A DNA stretch of 60,171 bases from Marinobacter salexigens. Lineage in GTDB: Bacteria; Pseudomonadota; Gammaproteobacteria; Pseudomonadales; Oleiphilaceae. Position numbers and translations under genes: made by a program. Below the pieces are notes generated by a model. That model did no database searches, was not told the origin of the DNA, and saw only the letters and a program-made list of their open reading frames with translations. Shown in pieces: positions 10,362-20,643 of the stretch. Within the stretch, counting starts at the first letter, position 1, and each line of letters begins with the position of its first letter. The stretch is from NCBI RefSeq assembly GCF_002806945.1, contig NZ_NIHC01000011.1, positions 1 to 60,171 on the forward strand, given 5' to 3'.

Positions 10362-11195
10362 ATGAGATCAGGCTTTCGTTTACTGCTACTGTCCACACTG
10401 GTTGTTTTGATCAGTGCCTGCGCGTCCAACAAGCAGGAGGAAGTGCTGCCGGAAAAAACCTATTACGACAATGCCCGCAAGGCAATGAACTCCGGCAATT
10501 TCAACGAAGCCGAGCAAAACCTGGATTCCCTGGAAACCTTCTACCCGTTCGGCCGCTACGCCGAACAGGCCCAGCTTGATCTTGTCTATGCCCGCTACCA
10601 AAACCTGGACCTTGAAGGTTCCCGTGCCGCAGCCGACCGGTTCCTGCGCCTGAACCCTCAAAGCGACCACGCAGATTATGCCCTCTACATGCGCGGGCTT
10701 GCGTCCTACAACCTGGATATCGGCCTGGCAGCGCGTTACTTTGCAATTGATGTTTCCGCCCGCAATGCCGGCGAGCAACTGCAGTCCTTCCGTGATTTCA
10801 GTGAACTTCTGAATCGCTACCCGGAAAGCGAATACGCCGCCGATGCCCGCCAGCGCATGCTCGCCGTTCGCAACCGGATGGCAGAACTGGAGCTTCATGC
10901 AGCACGCTACTACATCAAGCGCGAAGCCTATGTGGCTGCCAACAACCGGGCGCGCTACATCGTAGAAAACTACTCCACATCACCGGCAGTTGAAGAAGCC
11001 CTGATTATCCTGGCAGAAACCTTTGATTATCTGAAATTCAGAAAGGGCTCTCAGGATGCTGTCGCCCTTCTACGCGATAACTTCCCAAAGAGCGAAGCCT
11101 TCAACAGCGATGGGGAGTTTGAAGCTAACCTGCTGAGGCGTGAGAATCGCTCACTTTCCAGCGTGGTTACTTTCGGCCTTCTGGGCGACGAATAA
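10362..11195 (+). CDS. bamD: Outer membrane assembly lipoprotein BamD
   Basis: Essential part of the BAM complex that inserts beta-barrel proteins in the outer membrane. The 277-residue precursor has a lipoprotein signal ending in LISAC, so Cys20 should be lipidated. Tetratricopeptide repeats fill the mature protein, with family features such as YPFGRYAEQAQLDLVYA and an ARYY segment. The ATG at 10362 is chosen because it begins the signal peptide; upstream in-frame codons have no signal character. It is divergent from rluD and convergent with nadE, with only seven bases between the stops. Confidence 0.95.
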   Translation: MRSGFRLLLLSTLVVLISACASNKQEEVLPEKTYYDNARKAMNSGNFNEAEQNLDSLETFYPFGRYAEQAQLDLVYARYQNLDLEGSRAAADRFLRLNPQSDHADYALYMRGLASYNLDIGLAARYFAIDVSARNAGEQLQSFRDFSELLNRYPESEYAADARQRMLAVRNRMAELELHAARYYIKREAYVAANNRARYIVENYSTSPAVEEALIILAETFDYLKFRKGSQDAVALLRDNFPKSEAFNSDGEFEANLLRRENRSLSSVVTFGLLGDE

Positions 11196-11202
11196 ACGCC
11201 CC

Positions 11203-12867
11203 TTATTTGCCGCTTTTCCATCCATTGGTGATGGGATAGCGGCGATCCTTACCAAACCCACGCTCGGTAATACGAATTCCGATGGGTGCTTGCCGGCGCT
11301 TGTATTCGTTCAGATCCACCAAGCGAATCACCCGGTTTACATCTACCGGATCAAAACCCTCTGCCACAATCGCATCCGCGCTGAAATCCCGCTCTACATA
11401 CAGATTTAAAATCTGGTCCAGCACATCGTAGCCCGGAAGGTTGTCTTCATCTTTCTGGTCCGGGGCCAGCTCTGCAGATGGCGGCCGTGTAATTACGCGC
11501 TCCGGAATAACCGGAGATACTGAATTTCTGTACCAGGCAAGACGAAACACCAGAGTTTTTGGAACATCCTTGAGCACATCAAAGCCGCCTGCCATATCAC
11601 CGTACAGGGTGGAATAACCTACCGCCAGCTCACTTTTGTTGCCCGTGGTGAGCACCAAAGAACCAAACTTATTGGAAAGCGACATAAGCATCACGCCGCG
11701 AATACGTGCCTGCAGATTCTGCTCTGTGGTATCCACCGAGGTGCCCTCAAACGGCTCAGCCAAGGCAGCCATGAAGGACTCATACATTGGCTCGATCGAA
11801 TACACATCGTATTGAACACCCATGGCTACCGCTTGGGCTTCTGCATCCTCCAGACTGATGTCGGAGGTGTACCTGAACGGCATCATCACTGCGCGAACCC
11901 GCTCCGGCCCCAAGGCGTCTACTGCCACCGCGAGGGCTACCGCAGAATCTATGCCTCCGGACAACCCAAGCACCACAGATTTAAAACCATTCTTGTTTAC
12001 ATAGTCACGAACACCGATCACCAGGGCATTGTAGACATTCGCCTCCAGAGTGGGTTCCTCCGGCAGCGGCTGGGAAACTGGCTCGCAATGGCGTTCACAA
12101 AGAAAATCTACCGGATACAACCCTGGCACAAATTGCGGGGCTTCTACTGCCAAAGCGCCGGAAGGATCGTAGACCATAGAGCCCCCATCAAACACCAACT
12201 CGTCCTGAGCCCCCATGAGATTGGTGTAGACAATACTCACCTGATTCTCTCGCGCCTTGCGCTCAAGCAGCGCCTTTCTCCTTGCCTGCTTATCGATATC
12301 ATAGGGTGAGGCATTCAGGTTTATAATCAGCTGAGCACCTGCAGCCGCAGAGTCTTCAACAGGACCATCTGCCCATATGTCCTCGCAAACCGTCAGGCCA
12401 ATCGGCACACCACAGATATCAACCACCGCGGCGCCCGCGCCCTCCGCAAAATAGCGCTTCTCATCGAACACCTGATAATTTGGCGGAAACCGTTTGAAGT
12501 ATCGCTCAGTAATTTGACCAGCTTCGATCACCACCGCGGCATTATAGAGCAAGCCCCCACTCCGCAACGGAGCCCCGAAAACAATCGCCGGATCAAGTTC
12601 TGCAGCTTGCAAGCGATCCAGAGCCTCATCAACCCGCAAATCCATACTGGGGCGCAGCAACAGATCCTCGGGCGGATACCCGGTAATACTGAGCTCAGGA
12701 AACACAACAATATCAGCACTTTGCTCAGTGTGCGCACGTTTTGCAGCTTCAATAATCCGGTCGGTATTACCGGGAATATCCCCCACAAGAAAGTCCAGCT
12801 GGGCCATTACAACCCGCAGGTTGCGGGCTGATGCTGGGGAAAACGGAATGCTCCCGGAAACAGACAT
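11203..12867 (-). CDS. nadE: Glutamine-dependent NAD+ synthetase
   Basis: Last step of NAD synthesis: amidates deamido-NAD using ammonia released from glutamine. This is the long 554-residue form. Residues 17-270 are a nitrilase-type glutaminase with Glu58 (VVFPELSITGYP), a catalytic Lys (RYFKRFPPNY) and Cys (GLTVCEDIW). The C-terminal synthetase has the P-loop GLSGGIDS near residue 300. The ATG at 12867 is chosen because it follows CAGGAGCC at good spacing; an upstream in-frame extension of 17 residues lacks any homology I recognise. It is divergent from pilS. Confidence 0.95.
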   Translation of the reverse strand: MSVSGSIPFSPASARNLRVVMAQLDFLVGDIPGNTDRIIEAAKRAHTEQSADIVVFPELSITGYPPEDLLLRPSMDLRVDEALDRLQAAELDPAIVFGAPLRSGGLLYNAAVVIEAGQITERYFKRFPPNYQVFDEKRYFAEGAGAAVVDICGVPIGLTVCEDIWADGPVEDSAAAGAQLIINLNASPYDIDKQARRKALLERKARENQVSIVYTNLMGAQDELVFDGGSMVYDPSGALAVEAPQFVPGLYPVDFLCERHCEPVSQPLPEEPTLEANVYNALVIGVRDYVNKNGFKSVVLGLSGGIDSAVALAVAVDALGPERVRAVMMPFRYTSDISLEDAEAQAVAMGVQYDVYSIEPMYESFMAALAEPFEGTSVDTTEQNLQARIRGVMLMSLSNKFGSLVLTTGNKSELAVGYSTLYGDMAGGFDVLKDVPKTLVFRLAWYRNSVSPVIPERVITRPPSAELAPDQKDEDNLPGYDVLDQILNLYVERDFSADAIVAEGFDPVDVNRVIRLVDLNEYKRRQAPIGIRITERGFGKDRRYPITNGWKSGK

Positions 12868-12960
12868 ACTTAGGCTCCTGTAACTCATTGCCACGAAAAG
12901 GCTATTATACCCCTCCAAAGCCCCTGATTTCTCCCGCCCAGCAACGGATTTCTGAAAACC

Positions 12961-14601
12961 ATGGCGACAGACACAGCATCAATAGCCAGTACCCCAAAGC
13001 CACGCCCCGGAATACAGCAGGTCAAGCTGTTCCGCATCTACAATCATTACCGGGTTGTGATCAGCTTGATGCTTGTGGCCCTTCTGTTCGTTGACTCGAT
13101 AAACTTTGACTCCCGCTTTCGCTACCTGGATTACTACCAGTTTGGAGTGGTGGGCTACTTTGCCTTAAACAGTTTTGTGGCGATGATAATGTTCGCGGGG
13201 TTTCAGCCATCGCAGCGACACATCACCCTCTCCATTCTTGTAGACATTCTGGTGATGCATGGTCTGCTCTTTGCCAGCACTGGTATCACCAGCGGCTTGG
13301 CGAACCTTGTTATTATTTCGGTTGCGGCCGGTAACATTCTTACCCCAAGTCGCCTGGGCATTTTCTATGCCGCTCTTGCTTCAATTTTCTCGCTCAGCAT
13401 TTCAGGTTGGGCCATTCTGGCTTTCGATGGCAACGCCGACGACATAGTGCGCGCCGGATCCTTCGGCATTTTGTACTTTGCAGCCGCCTTCGTATTGCAG
13501 AATATTTCCCGGCGCATGGTGCGAAGTGAAGCTCTCGCCACCAGCCGGGCCAGAAGCATTGTGGAGCTGGAGCGAATCAATCAGCAGATTATCCAACGCA
13601 TGCGTACCGGCATTCTTGTACTCGACCGTTATGGCCAGATTCGGCTGGCGAACGCTGCAGCCGAGGAGTTGCTTTTCGGTATTCCAATGGATAACACCAA
13701 GCAATCCTCAGGCTCCCGTGCACTCCCCCAAGCACTGAAGACCGGGCTGGAAACTTGGCTGAAGCAGCCTGAATTGCGCACAAAACCGTTTCAACCAGCG
13801 CCGACCTCTCCACTTTTACAGGTAAGCTTTACCCAGCTTGACCAAGAGCGCGGCGAACAGATTCTTGTGTTTATTGAAGACATGAGCAAAGTGACCCAAC
13901 AGGCACAGCAAATGAAACTGGCCTCCCTTGGGCGCCTGACTGCCGGCATAGCCCATGAAATTCGCAACCCTCTCGGGGCTATAAGCCACGCAGCTCAACT
14001 GATGGAAGAGTCCCCTCACCTTGATGCCGGGGACCTGAAAATGCTGGATATCATCCGGCGCCATTCTCGCCGGGTAAACGGTATTATTGAAAACATTCTC
14101 AGCCTCTCACGCCGCAAGCCCGCAAACGCAGACCTGGTTGATGTTGCCACATGGCTGGAAGAGTACAGGGCCGACTTCCTGCAAACTCAGAAAGGAACTA
14201 ACCCACCAACAGAAGTGCGCCTGGCTATCGCACCAGACATACCCGGTGCAAGGTTTGATAAAAGCCAGATTGAGCAGGTACTGGTAAACTTGTGTGACAA
14301 TGGCTTGCGCTACAGCCAACAGGAATCAGGCGAACGAAAGATCGAGCTGCGAGCTGGTGCCACCGCTGATGGTGAGCGAACGTATGTGGATGTAAGGGAC
14401 TTCGGCCCCGGCATTGCGCCTGAATTCAGCCATTCTGTTTTCGAGCCGTTTTACACTACGGACAAAGGCGGTACGGGCCTCGGTCTTTATCTGGCCCGGG
14501 AACTGTGCGAGGCTAACCAAGCCCATTTGTCCCTGATGGAAGACGAGCAGCCCGGCTGCTGTTTTCGCATCACCTTTGCCCACCCGGGGCGAATGATCTG
14601 A
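12961..14601 (+). CDS. pilS: Type IV pilus two-component sensor histidine kinase PilS
   Basis: Inner membrane kinase that pairs with PilR to control pilin transcription through sigma-54. It has 546 residues. The first 200 contain about six hydrophobic segments, as in P. aeruginosa PilS, where they sense pilin in the membrane. A PAS-like region follows (about 210-310), then the dimerisation domain with the phosphorylated His near residue 331 (GIAHEIRNPLG). The ATPase domain has the N box (NLCDNGLRYS), DFGPGI and GTGLGLYLARELC. pilR starts 32 bases after its stop, so they form an operon. The pilS-pilR pair next to nadE/bamD and the minor pilins is a Pseudomonas-like arrangement. Confidence 0.93.
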   Translation: MATDTASIASTPKPRPGIQQVKLFRIYNHYRVVISLMLVALLFVDSINFDSRFRYLDYYQFGVVGYFALNSFVAMIMFAGFQPSQRHITLSILVDILVMHGLLFASTGITSGLANLVIISVAAGNILTPSRLGIFYAALASIFSLSISGWAILAFDGNADDIVRAGSFGILYFAAAFVLQNISRRMVRSEALATSRARSIVELERINQQIIQRMRTGILVLDRYGQIRLANAAAEELLFGIPMDNTKQSSGSRALPQALKTGLETWLKQPELRTKPFQPAPTSPLLQVSFTQLDQERGEQILVFIEDMSKVTQQAQQMKLASLGRLTAGIAHEIRNPLGAISHAAQLMEESPHLDAGDLKMLDIIRRHSRRVNGIIENILSLSRRKPANADLVDVATWLEEYRADFLQTQKGTNPPTEVRLAIAPDIPGARFDKSQIEQVLVNLCDNGLRYSQQESGERKIELRAGATADGERTYVDVRDFGPGIAPEFSHSVFEPFYTTDKGGTGLGLYLARELCEANQAHLSLMEDEQPGCCFRITFAHPGRMI

Positions 14602-14633
14602 CGATTGACCCGAAATGGAACCGACACGACAAG

Positions 14634-16016
14634 ATGACAACTTACACTGCGCTGATTGTTGATGATGAACCGGATATCCGGGATCTTCTCGAGATCACCC
14701 TTACCCGCATGGGCATTGAAACCCTGACCGCGCCAGATATAACCAGCGCACTCAAGCTACTGGAAACCCAAAGCCCACAGCTTTGCCTGACAGACATGAA
14801 CCTGCCAGATGGCAATGGTATCGAACTGGTGCAATGGATTCAGAAACACCTGCCAGCAACGCCTGTTGCTGTTATCACAGCATACGGCAGCATGGATACT
14901 GCCATCGAGTCGCTGAAAGCTGGCGCGTTTGATTTTGTTTCCAAGCCTGTGGAGCTGTCCAGGCTAAGGGAATTGGTTAACAGCGCGCTTAAGCTCACAA
15001 AAACTGAGCCTGCCAGCGACGATGCAGCAGATGAGCCGGGGCTTCTGCTTGGTAACTCATCACAGATAAAGAAGCTGAGAAACCAGACCCGAAAACTCGC
15101 CAGAAGCCAGGCCCCGGTTTTCATCAACGGGGAATCCGGCAGCGGAAAAGAACTGGTGGCCCGAATGATTCACCTGCAAGGCCCCCGCCGCGACGGCCCC
15201 TTTATTGCAGTTAACTGCGGGGCTATTCCCTCCGAACTGATGGAAAGCGAATTTTTCGGGCACAAAAAAGGTAGTTTTACAGGCGCCGTTGATAACAAAG
15301 ACGGGCTCTTTCGCTCTGCAAACGGCGGCACGCTGTTTCTGGACGAAGTGGCCGACCTGCCCCTGGCCATGCAGGTAAAACTGCTGCGCGCCATACAGGA
15401 AAAAGCCGTGCGGCCCGTAGGTGATACCAAGGAACTGCCGGTGGATATACGCCTGCTCAGCGCCACCCACCAAAACCTCGCCGAACTGGTTCAGGAAGGC
15501 AGCTTCCGGCAGGACCTGTTCTACCGGATTAACGTGATTGAGCTGGCCGTGCCCCCTCTGCGGGATCGCAAAGATGACATAGAGCTTCTGGCAAACCATA
15601 TACTGAAACGCATTGCAGGGGAGTATGAGTGTGATGCCGCAACGCTCACCCAGGATGCCGTAGAACGACTGAAAGAACATGATTTTCCCGGCAACGTGCG
15701 GGAGTTGGAGAACATACTTGAGCGCGCATTCACTCTGTGTGATGCGGATAGCATCAGTGCAGCTGACCTGCATCTTGGCGGTGGATCGAACGCAGGAAGT
15801 TCCGCGAATACTACTGGTGACGCTATCTCGGAAGCCAGCCCTTCGTTAGTTCCGGAGGGGGATATCGATCTGGAAGGTTATCTGGAATCTATTGAGCGCC
15901 AGGCTATTGAGAAGGCGCTGGAAGCTACCCGCTGGAATAAAACGGCAGCGGCGAAGAAGCTGGGGATCAGTTTTCGGGCGTTGAGGTATCGGTTGAAGAA
16001 GTTGGGGATGGAGTAA
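14634..16016 (+). CDS. pilR: Type IV pilus sigma-54 response regulator PilR
   Basis: NtrC-family activator, partner of PilS. The 460-residue protein has a receiver domain with phospho-acceptor Asp54 (CLTDMNLPDG), an AAA+ domain with Walker A NGESGSGKE near residue 165 and the sigma-54 contact loop GSFTGAVD (GAFTGA in most relatives, with Ser in place of Ala). A C-terminal Fis-type helix-turn-helix ends the protein (AAKKLGISFRALRYRLKKLG). The start at 14634 gives the usual MTTYTALIVDDE N-terminus. Its classic target, pilA, is not in the window, and I find no clear -24/-12 promoter upstream of fimT or fimU. Confidence 0.94.
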   Translation: MTTYTALIVDDEPDIRDLLEITLTRMGIETLTAPDITSALKLLETQSPQLCLTDMNLPDGNGIELVQWIQKHLPATPVAVITAYGSMDTAIESLKAGAFDFVSKPVELSRLRELVNSALKLTKTEPASDDAADEPGLLLGNSSQIKKLRNQTRKLARSQAPVFINGESGSGKELVARMIHLQGPRRDGPFIAVNCGAIPSELMESEFFGHKKGSFTGAVDNKDGLFRSANGGTLFLDEVADLPLAMQVKLLRAIQEKAVRPVGDTKELPVDIRLLSATHQNLAELVQEGSFRQDLFYRINVIELAVPPLRDRKDDIELLANHILKRIAGEYECDAATLTQDAVERLKEHDFPGNVRELENILERAFTLCDADSISAADLHLGGGSNAGSSANTTGDAISEASPSLVPEGDIDLEGYLESIERQAIEKALEATRWNKTAAAKKLGISFRALRYRLKKLGME

Positions 16017-16110
16017 AACAAGACACTTTTATCAGTATTGTGCGCGTAAACCCGTACAATTACGTCGACTGTAGCCAGGAAGGCTATGGGTAGAAACGAA
16101 AGGAATCAGC

Positions 16111-16671
16111 ATGAACGAAAACAGCTCTCAATCCGGCTTTACGCTGATTGAGCTCTTGATTGTCATCACCCTTGTCGCTGTATTGGCGGCCTTCAGCTCA
16201 TCATTCAGCTTTCTAATCACCCGCTCTGCAGCGCAAAGCTCGCAAATGGAACTGATTGGTTTTATCAACACAGCAAGAACCACCGCCATCATGGAGAGCA
16301 CCAACGTAACACTGTGCCCGATCAATACAGAAAATGGCAAATGCTCAAGTGACTGGAGCCGTGACATTATCGCCTTCAGAGACCCGAATCGATCCCGTCA
16401 GCTCGTGGACATTAAACAGATAGTCCGAACACTTCAGCCAAATAGCAACGGTGTTTTTTACGGCAATGCCGGTATCCGTAAATATTTTGGGTTCCGCGCT
16501 ACCGGTATAGCAAAAGAAGCCATAGGGAACATAATCTGGTGCCCGCAAGACAAGTCGGCAGAGAATGCCTTCCAAATCCGAATCAATATGGGCGGCCGCC
16601 CACGGGTCGCTCAAGACAACGACGGAGACGGAGTAGTGGAAAACTCACAAGGCAACCCTATTTCTTGTTGA
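16111..16671 (+). CDS. fimT: Minor pilin FimT, probable DNA-uptake pilin
   Basis: GspH/FimT-family minor pilin of 186 residues. It has a short type III leader cleaved by PilD between Gly9 and Phe10 ([13 protein letters not shown]), Glu14 as the conserved +5 residue, and one hydrophobic helix to about residue 35. The C-terminal domain has three cysteines or more and ends with GGRPRV (161-166) followed by a DNDGDGVVEN stretch that looks like a calcium loop. GRPR matches the GRxR motif shown for Legionella FimT to bind DNA during transformation. The gene follows pilR, as fimT does in P. aeruginosa. AAAGGA precedes the ATG. Its stop lies two bases from the convergent pilE stop. Confidence 0.85.
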   Translation: MNENSSQSGFTLIELLIVITLVAVLAAFSSSFSFLITRSAAQSSQMELIGFINTARTTAIMESTNVTLCPINTENGKCSSDWSRDIIAFRDPNRSRQLVDIKQIVRTLQPNSNGVFYGNAGIRKYFGFRATGIAKEAIGNIIWCPQDKSAENAFQIRINMGGRPRVAQDNDGDGVVENSQGNPISC

Positions 16672-16673
16672 CA

Positions 16674-17084
16674 CTACCAACATCCACTTTTTGCAGCCCC
16701 TTTGGTCCCCGAAGAATCAAGGGTAAGGGTTCCGCAATCATCGTTCGCCTGCGCTCCTTCAGGTACGGCCTGCAATGTGAAAGAATCTTTTGTCACAGAA
16801 TCCTTAACAAAGCTCAATTTGTAAAAAGTAGCGCTACCATCTTGCGGAGACTTCTGAAAAGGCGGTGTCGGCGCGCCTGAACCATCTCTATAGTCATAAG
16901 ATGCAGTGTAACGCCGCTCCATCCACTGGGCCAGTTCCATTAAGTCCGCTTGAGCAACGGACCGGCGCGTTTTTTCAATATGATTCTGATAACTCGGATA
17001 AGCAATCGCTGCCAAGATACCGATGATGGCAACCACAATCATCAGTTCTATTAACGTAAACCCTGAATTCTTTGACCTATTCAC
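16674..17084 (-). CDS. pilE: Type IV pilus minor pilin PilE
   Basis: Minor pilin of 136 residues with prepilin cleavage site Gly8/Phe9 and the canonical [28 protein letters not shown] helix start. Two cysteines near the C-terminus ([22 protein letters not shown]) should form the D-region disulfide. The C-terminal GAAKSGCW end is typical of PilE proteins in Pseudomonas and relatives. It is the last gene of the leftward operon fimU-pilV-pilW-pilX-pilY1-pilE and starts 50 bases after the pilY1 stop. No pilY2 is present between them. No hairpin terminator is visible before the convergent fimT stop. Confidence 0.93.
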   Translation of the reverse strand: MNRSKNSGFTLIELMIVVAIIGILAAIAYPSYQNHIEKTRRSVAQADLMELAQWMERRYTASYDYRDGSGAPTPPFQKSPQDGSATFYKLSFVKDSVTKDSFTLQAVPEGAQANDDCGTLTLDSSGTKGAAKSGCW

Positions 17085-17133
17085 TAAATGAACCCCTCTT
17101 TGGCGGGCAGCTAAGCACTGCCCGCCTCTCCTG

Positions 17134-20100
17134 TTACTCGAATACTTCGCGCCAGCCCTTTCTTCCGAGGACAGTCCCCCCGCCTGGGCTATAGTTTACT
17201 TCTGCAACATCAACCCCCCCATCAGAAAGAGCAGTTATTCGATATAATTTTCCATCCAGGTATACAAACCCGGATTCACTGGGGATGCCTCCTACCTCAT
17301 ACCCGACGACACTAGTAGACAGGTCCAGGAAAGCCCGCTTCGCAGGGGTACGACCATCAAGACCAAAGGCCATCAGCCAACCAGTTCCACCGGGAATACA
17401 GGGATTCACATCCGGAATCATTGAGTTGATAAAGATAAAATCGCCAATAATTTCCGCTCCGGTCACTATGCGCTCAAATTCATCGGGCAAATCCACATAC
17501 CAACCGCGTTTTTCGGCATAGTTAATATTGTCACCAGTTGACAGCCTCGCGTTGACGCCATCTACCGTTGTAGTACTCATGCTCCTCTCAACAAGCGCTG
17601 TTTCCCTGTCGTCGGTAACCGGGGCGCCCTTGTCCCAAATTGCGTAAACCGACTGCACCTGCTTATCGGCTGGGTCGCTTTTATAGAGATAGCTACCTGT
17701 GCCGAAGACAACTAATAGATTGGGCGTGTTACCAGCATCTGGCATCGTCGGATGGAAGGTGACTCTGGGCGCAGCGGTGATTGGCTGTGCGCCGCCACCG
17801 TCAGGAAGCGTTGCAGTAAACAAGGCTGAACCGTCGTAGGGGTTGCCCCAATTACCATCGCCATCATCCCGAATAGCCCACATGTTACCTTGCTGGTCGC
17901 CCGCGTAAACTTTGTCCGCGATACCATCCCCATTTATGTCCAAAACAGCCACAGAGGACAAACCATCTGTATTGGCAAGTTTAATGAACTTTAAATTGTC
18001 AGCAGATGGCGTGCTACCAACCAAGCCATTAATATCCAGCATATAAAGGCCTGTATCGCCTTTACCGTAACCGTTGCCGAAGAAAGCGGTCCAACGGAGT
18101 TCTCCCCCCCAGTTTGCCAAGGAGACAATCGGGGCATCCTTTAGATAACCCAGCTTGTCATGGGTAAACTCCCACAGCACCATTTTTCCTGCTTCATCTT
18201 CGCTAAATGATGAAGGGTCAGTAACATCCAAAGCGAAGAGACCCTGGCCGCCAGTGCGACTCCCTCCCAGTAGAATCGTTCGCCAGGCCTCTGGTGTTGT
18301 ACCCGTTCCAACTCCCGATCTACCTTTGATTTTGACATCAACGGAGCGGAGTGGGAGATCTACGTAAAACTTGTGGTCATAACCAGGCTCTGCAAGGTGA
18401 TGGAGCCCCTTATTCGCGGCATCCGAATACAAAAAACTCGGGATATAAGCAAACAACTCAGAGAAGTCGATTGCTTTTCCCCCGTCCGCAGTAATCTCTT
18501 TAGCGCTGAACGCGTGCAACATTCCATCGTTTGCCCCAGCATAAACAACAGGGTCACGATCCTTTTTATCGGCAACATAAGCGGAATAACCATCATAAGT
18601 ACCCGAGCTCGGCCAATTGGAGGCTGGACCACCTACATAAGCAGGCGTGGAATGTACAATATCGCCTAAACGGCTACCTCTCGCCCGGAACGAGCCATTG
18701 GGTGTTTCTTTGGAACGATCCCCCCTGATATAGGCAATAACATCCTCAAGATCTCCCGCGACCATCAAGTCGTTCTTTTGAGCATCTGTCAGCTCATCAT
18801 TAGCATTGGTAAACGCAACACCTTTGTTATCACTATAAGTGATGATCTCTCTGTCCCCATGGGACAATTCACTAAGATTCAATTGGCTAGCTGCCGAACG
18901 CGTGCTCCCCGCACCGACCGACAAACCACCCTCCGTCCCTACCGGCCTCGCAATTAGATCACCACTCCAATTGGTTGGCTGGAACTGCGCTGTAAATGCC
19001 CAAGGGGTGTCACCACTTTCAACCGTCGTCATGTCGAAGGAAACACCCGTTGCTGAGCTAGTACCCGCCAAAAAGCCTTCAAGCATCTTACCCAGTTCAG
19101 ATGAGAAAGTTTCTGGATCAGAGGCGCTGAAAAAGTCACCGCGCCCTATAATCGATGCACGAAGCAAGTCATTGATTTTGTTTTCGTCGGATGACCCATC
19201 CGACCACTTAATAACTTTAGTCTTATCGTGCACCGCAGCAACTGCATCGTCCCTGGACACGGTTCCTTCAACACCCAAACCTATGCCGTAGGTCATCATG
19301 TGTTGCCAAAATGCAGGATTACCAACCGTTTGACGAAGACTAGGATTATCTTTTTCAATTATCGGTTTAATAGTTGGCACAAAGTTGTCCGCATCGCGTA
19401 GATCTCGCTTCCAATAATATGCAGCTACGTCTGCAAGCTTCTTACTTCCGGTATTGCCATCACTAAACGGGCTAACTGCTTTATAGCTGGCTTTAGCACC
19501 AGCGGCATTCGTGAGTTCATCTCCATCCGTGCTAGCGGCGCCTTTGATCGTGTCGCTGATAGTTTCACTGCCGTAATAACCGTCGGTCATAAGCATAGTT
19601 GCGGAAATACGGCACTCCCTCTCAACGTTTGAAGTACTTTTATCCGTACCAGGGTCATCTAACCATGGGCGATCACTCTTCTCGAAATATTTTCCAGCAC
19701 CCGCGAGTGCCTTGCGCAGCGGGGTACTTCCGGAAGCGGAGCCACCATATAGCCACTCAAGAAAGTCTGCCCGCACCGACTTGAACGGGCGAACACCTTT
19801 CCTTATCGCCCTCACGCTGACTCCATCTACAGTAGAACTACTTTTGTTTATTTCGCCCCAGCCTAACCTGAAGTTTGTAGCAAGCTCAGGGTTGGCAAAA
19901 ATATTACCAATGCCAGCTTTGGCGGCCATTTCTCGGGTGCGGTAGTAAGAAAACCAGTTGGCAAAATTTTGCCTTTCGGACTCACCTACTATCTTTTTTG
20001 TATAGCAGGAATCTTTATAAGGCGATTCTTTACAGCTTGCTGTGCCCTTAAATTCGAAGTAAAAGGCGGGTTCACTTTTTGCATCATGACTTATAGCGAA

Positions 20101-20613
20101 GCCTTTATATCTATTTCCGTTATACTTGCTGTTTTTATAAGAGTAATCATCCATTATCGCTCTGTAATCATTTGACAAATTCACCGGGGTAGAGCTTGTT
20201 TTGTACCCATTCACAAGTGCCGATAGAAATTTTGAATTTGGGTAACGACTTCCATCTGCTTTTAGGGGAGGTGCGTATTCAATCTCAGGACTATAATAAA
20301 CTTTATTAAGATAGCTAGATGCAAGATAGCTCCGACTATTATTCGAATAATAATAACAAGTTCTCTGGCCTGCATATGTTCCCCGGTTGCTACAGCTCCC
20401 TAGATTGAATTTTCCATCTAGATCATCAGGCATAAAACCCCATCGCATAGATCCCGAATCATCCAGAACAAACATCAAGTTTGGATCAACCGAAGAGCCC
20501 ACAAAAAGTGGTTCACTCGCAATCTCTTTTGCAGAAGTCATCGTAGCGAAAGTAAATATTAAAGCGCCAAAAAACACCTTAACATGCAACCTGAATGATA
20601 GTTTTTTAGTCAT
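17134..20613 (-). CDS. pilY1: Type IV pilus tip adhesin PilY1
   Basis: Large exported protein that sits at the pilus tip with the minor pilins; it acts in adhesion, surface sensing and calcium-dependent retraction. The 1159-residue precursor has a signal peptide (about 1-28). A von Willebrand A-like region starts with the metal site FVLDDSGSM (48-56) and includes the paired cysteines of a variable domain. The C-terminal half is a beta-propeller with the calcium loop [15 protein letters not shown] near residues 890-905. The ATG at 20613 is chosen over the one seven codons upstream because GGAGG lies nine bases before it. The first 250 codons or so are much richer in A and T than the rest. Flanked by pilX and pilE. 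Confidence 0.93.
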   Translation of the reverse strand: MTKKLSFRLHVKVFFGALIFTFATMTSAKEIASEPLFVGSSVDPNLMFVLDDSGSMRWGFMPDDLDGKFNLGSCSNRGTYAGQRTCYYYSNNSRSYLASSYLNKVYYSPEIEYAPPLKADGSRYPNSKFLSALVNGYKTSSTPVNLSNDYRAIMDDYSYKNSKYNGNRYKGFAISHDAKSEPAFYFEFKGTASCKESPYKDSCYTKKIVGESERQNFANWFSYYRTREMAAKAGIGNIFANPELATNFRLGWGEINKSSSTVDGVSVRAIRKGVRPFKSVRADFLEWLYGGSASGSTPLRKALAGAGKYFEKSDRPWLDDPGTDKSTSNVERECRISATMLMTDGYYGSETISDTIKGAASTDGDELTNAAGAKASYKAVSPFSDGNTGSKKLADVAAYYWKRDLRDADNFVPTIKPIIEKDNPSLRQTVGNPAFWQHMMTYGIGLGVEGTVSRDDAVAAVHDKTKVIKWSDGSSDENKINDLLRASIIGRGDFFSASDPETFSSELGKMLEGFLAGTSSATGVSFDMTTVESGDTPWAFTAQFQPTNWSGDLIARPVGTEGGLSVGAGSTRSAASQLNLSELSHGDREIITYSDNKGVAFTNANDELTDAQKNDLMVAGDLEDVIAYIRGDRSKETPNGSFRARGSRLGDIVHSTPAYVGGPASNWPSSGTYDGYSAYVADKKDRDPVVYAGANDGMLHAFSAKEITADGGKAIDFSELFAYIPSFLYSDAANKGLHHLAEPGYDHKFYVDLPLRSVDVKIKGRSGVGTGTTPEAWRTILLGGSRTGGQGLFALDVTDPSSFSEDEAGKMVLWEFTHDKLGYLKDAPIVSLANWGGELRWTAFFGNGYGKGDTGLYMLDINGLVGSTPSADNLKFIKLANTDGLSSVAVLDINGDGIADKVYAGDQQGNMWAIRDDGDGNWGNPYDGSALFTATLPDGGGAQPITAAPRVTFHPTMPDAGNTPNLLVVFGTGSYLYKSDPADKQVQSVYAIWDKGAPVTDDRETALVERSMSTTTVDGVNARLSTGDNINYAEKRGWYVDLPDEFERIVTGAEIIGDFIFINSMIPDVNPCIPGGTGWLMAFGLDGRTPAKRAFLDLSTSVVGYEVGGIPSESGFVYLDGKLYRITALSDGGVDVAEVNYSPGGGTVLGRKGWREVFE

Positions 20614-20643
20614 TCCATTAATCCTCCGTCGCATTCGCTGCGA

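Noticed and set aside
16017..16110. PilR-dependent sigma-54 promoter before fimT (and before fimU)
   Set aside because: No TGGCAC-N5-TTGC-like -24/-12 pair was found in either spacer.
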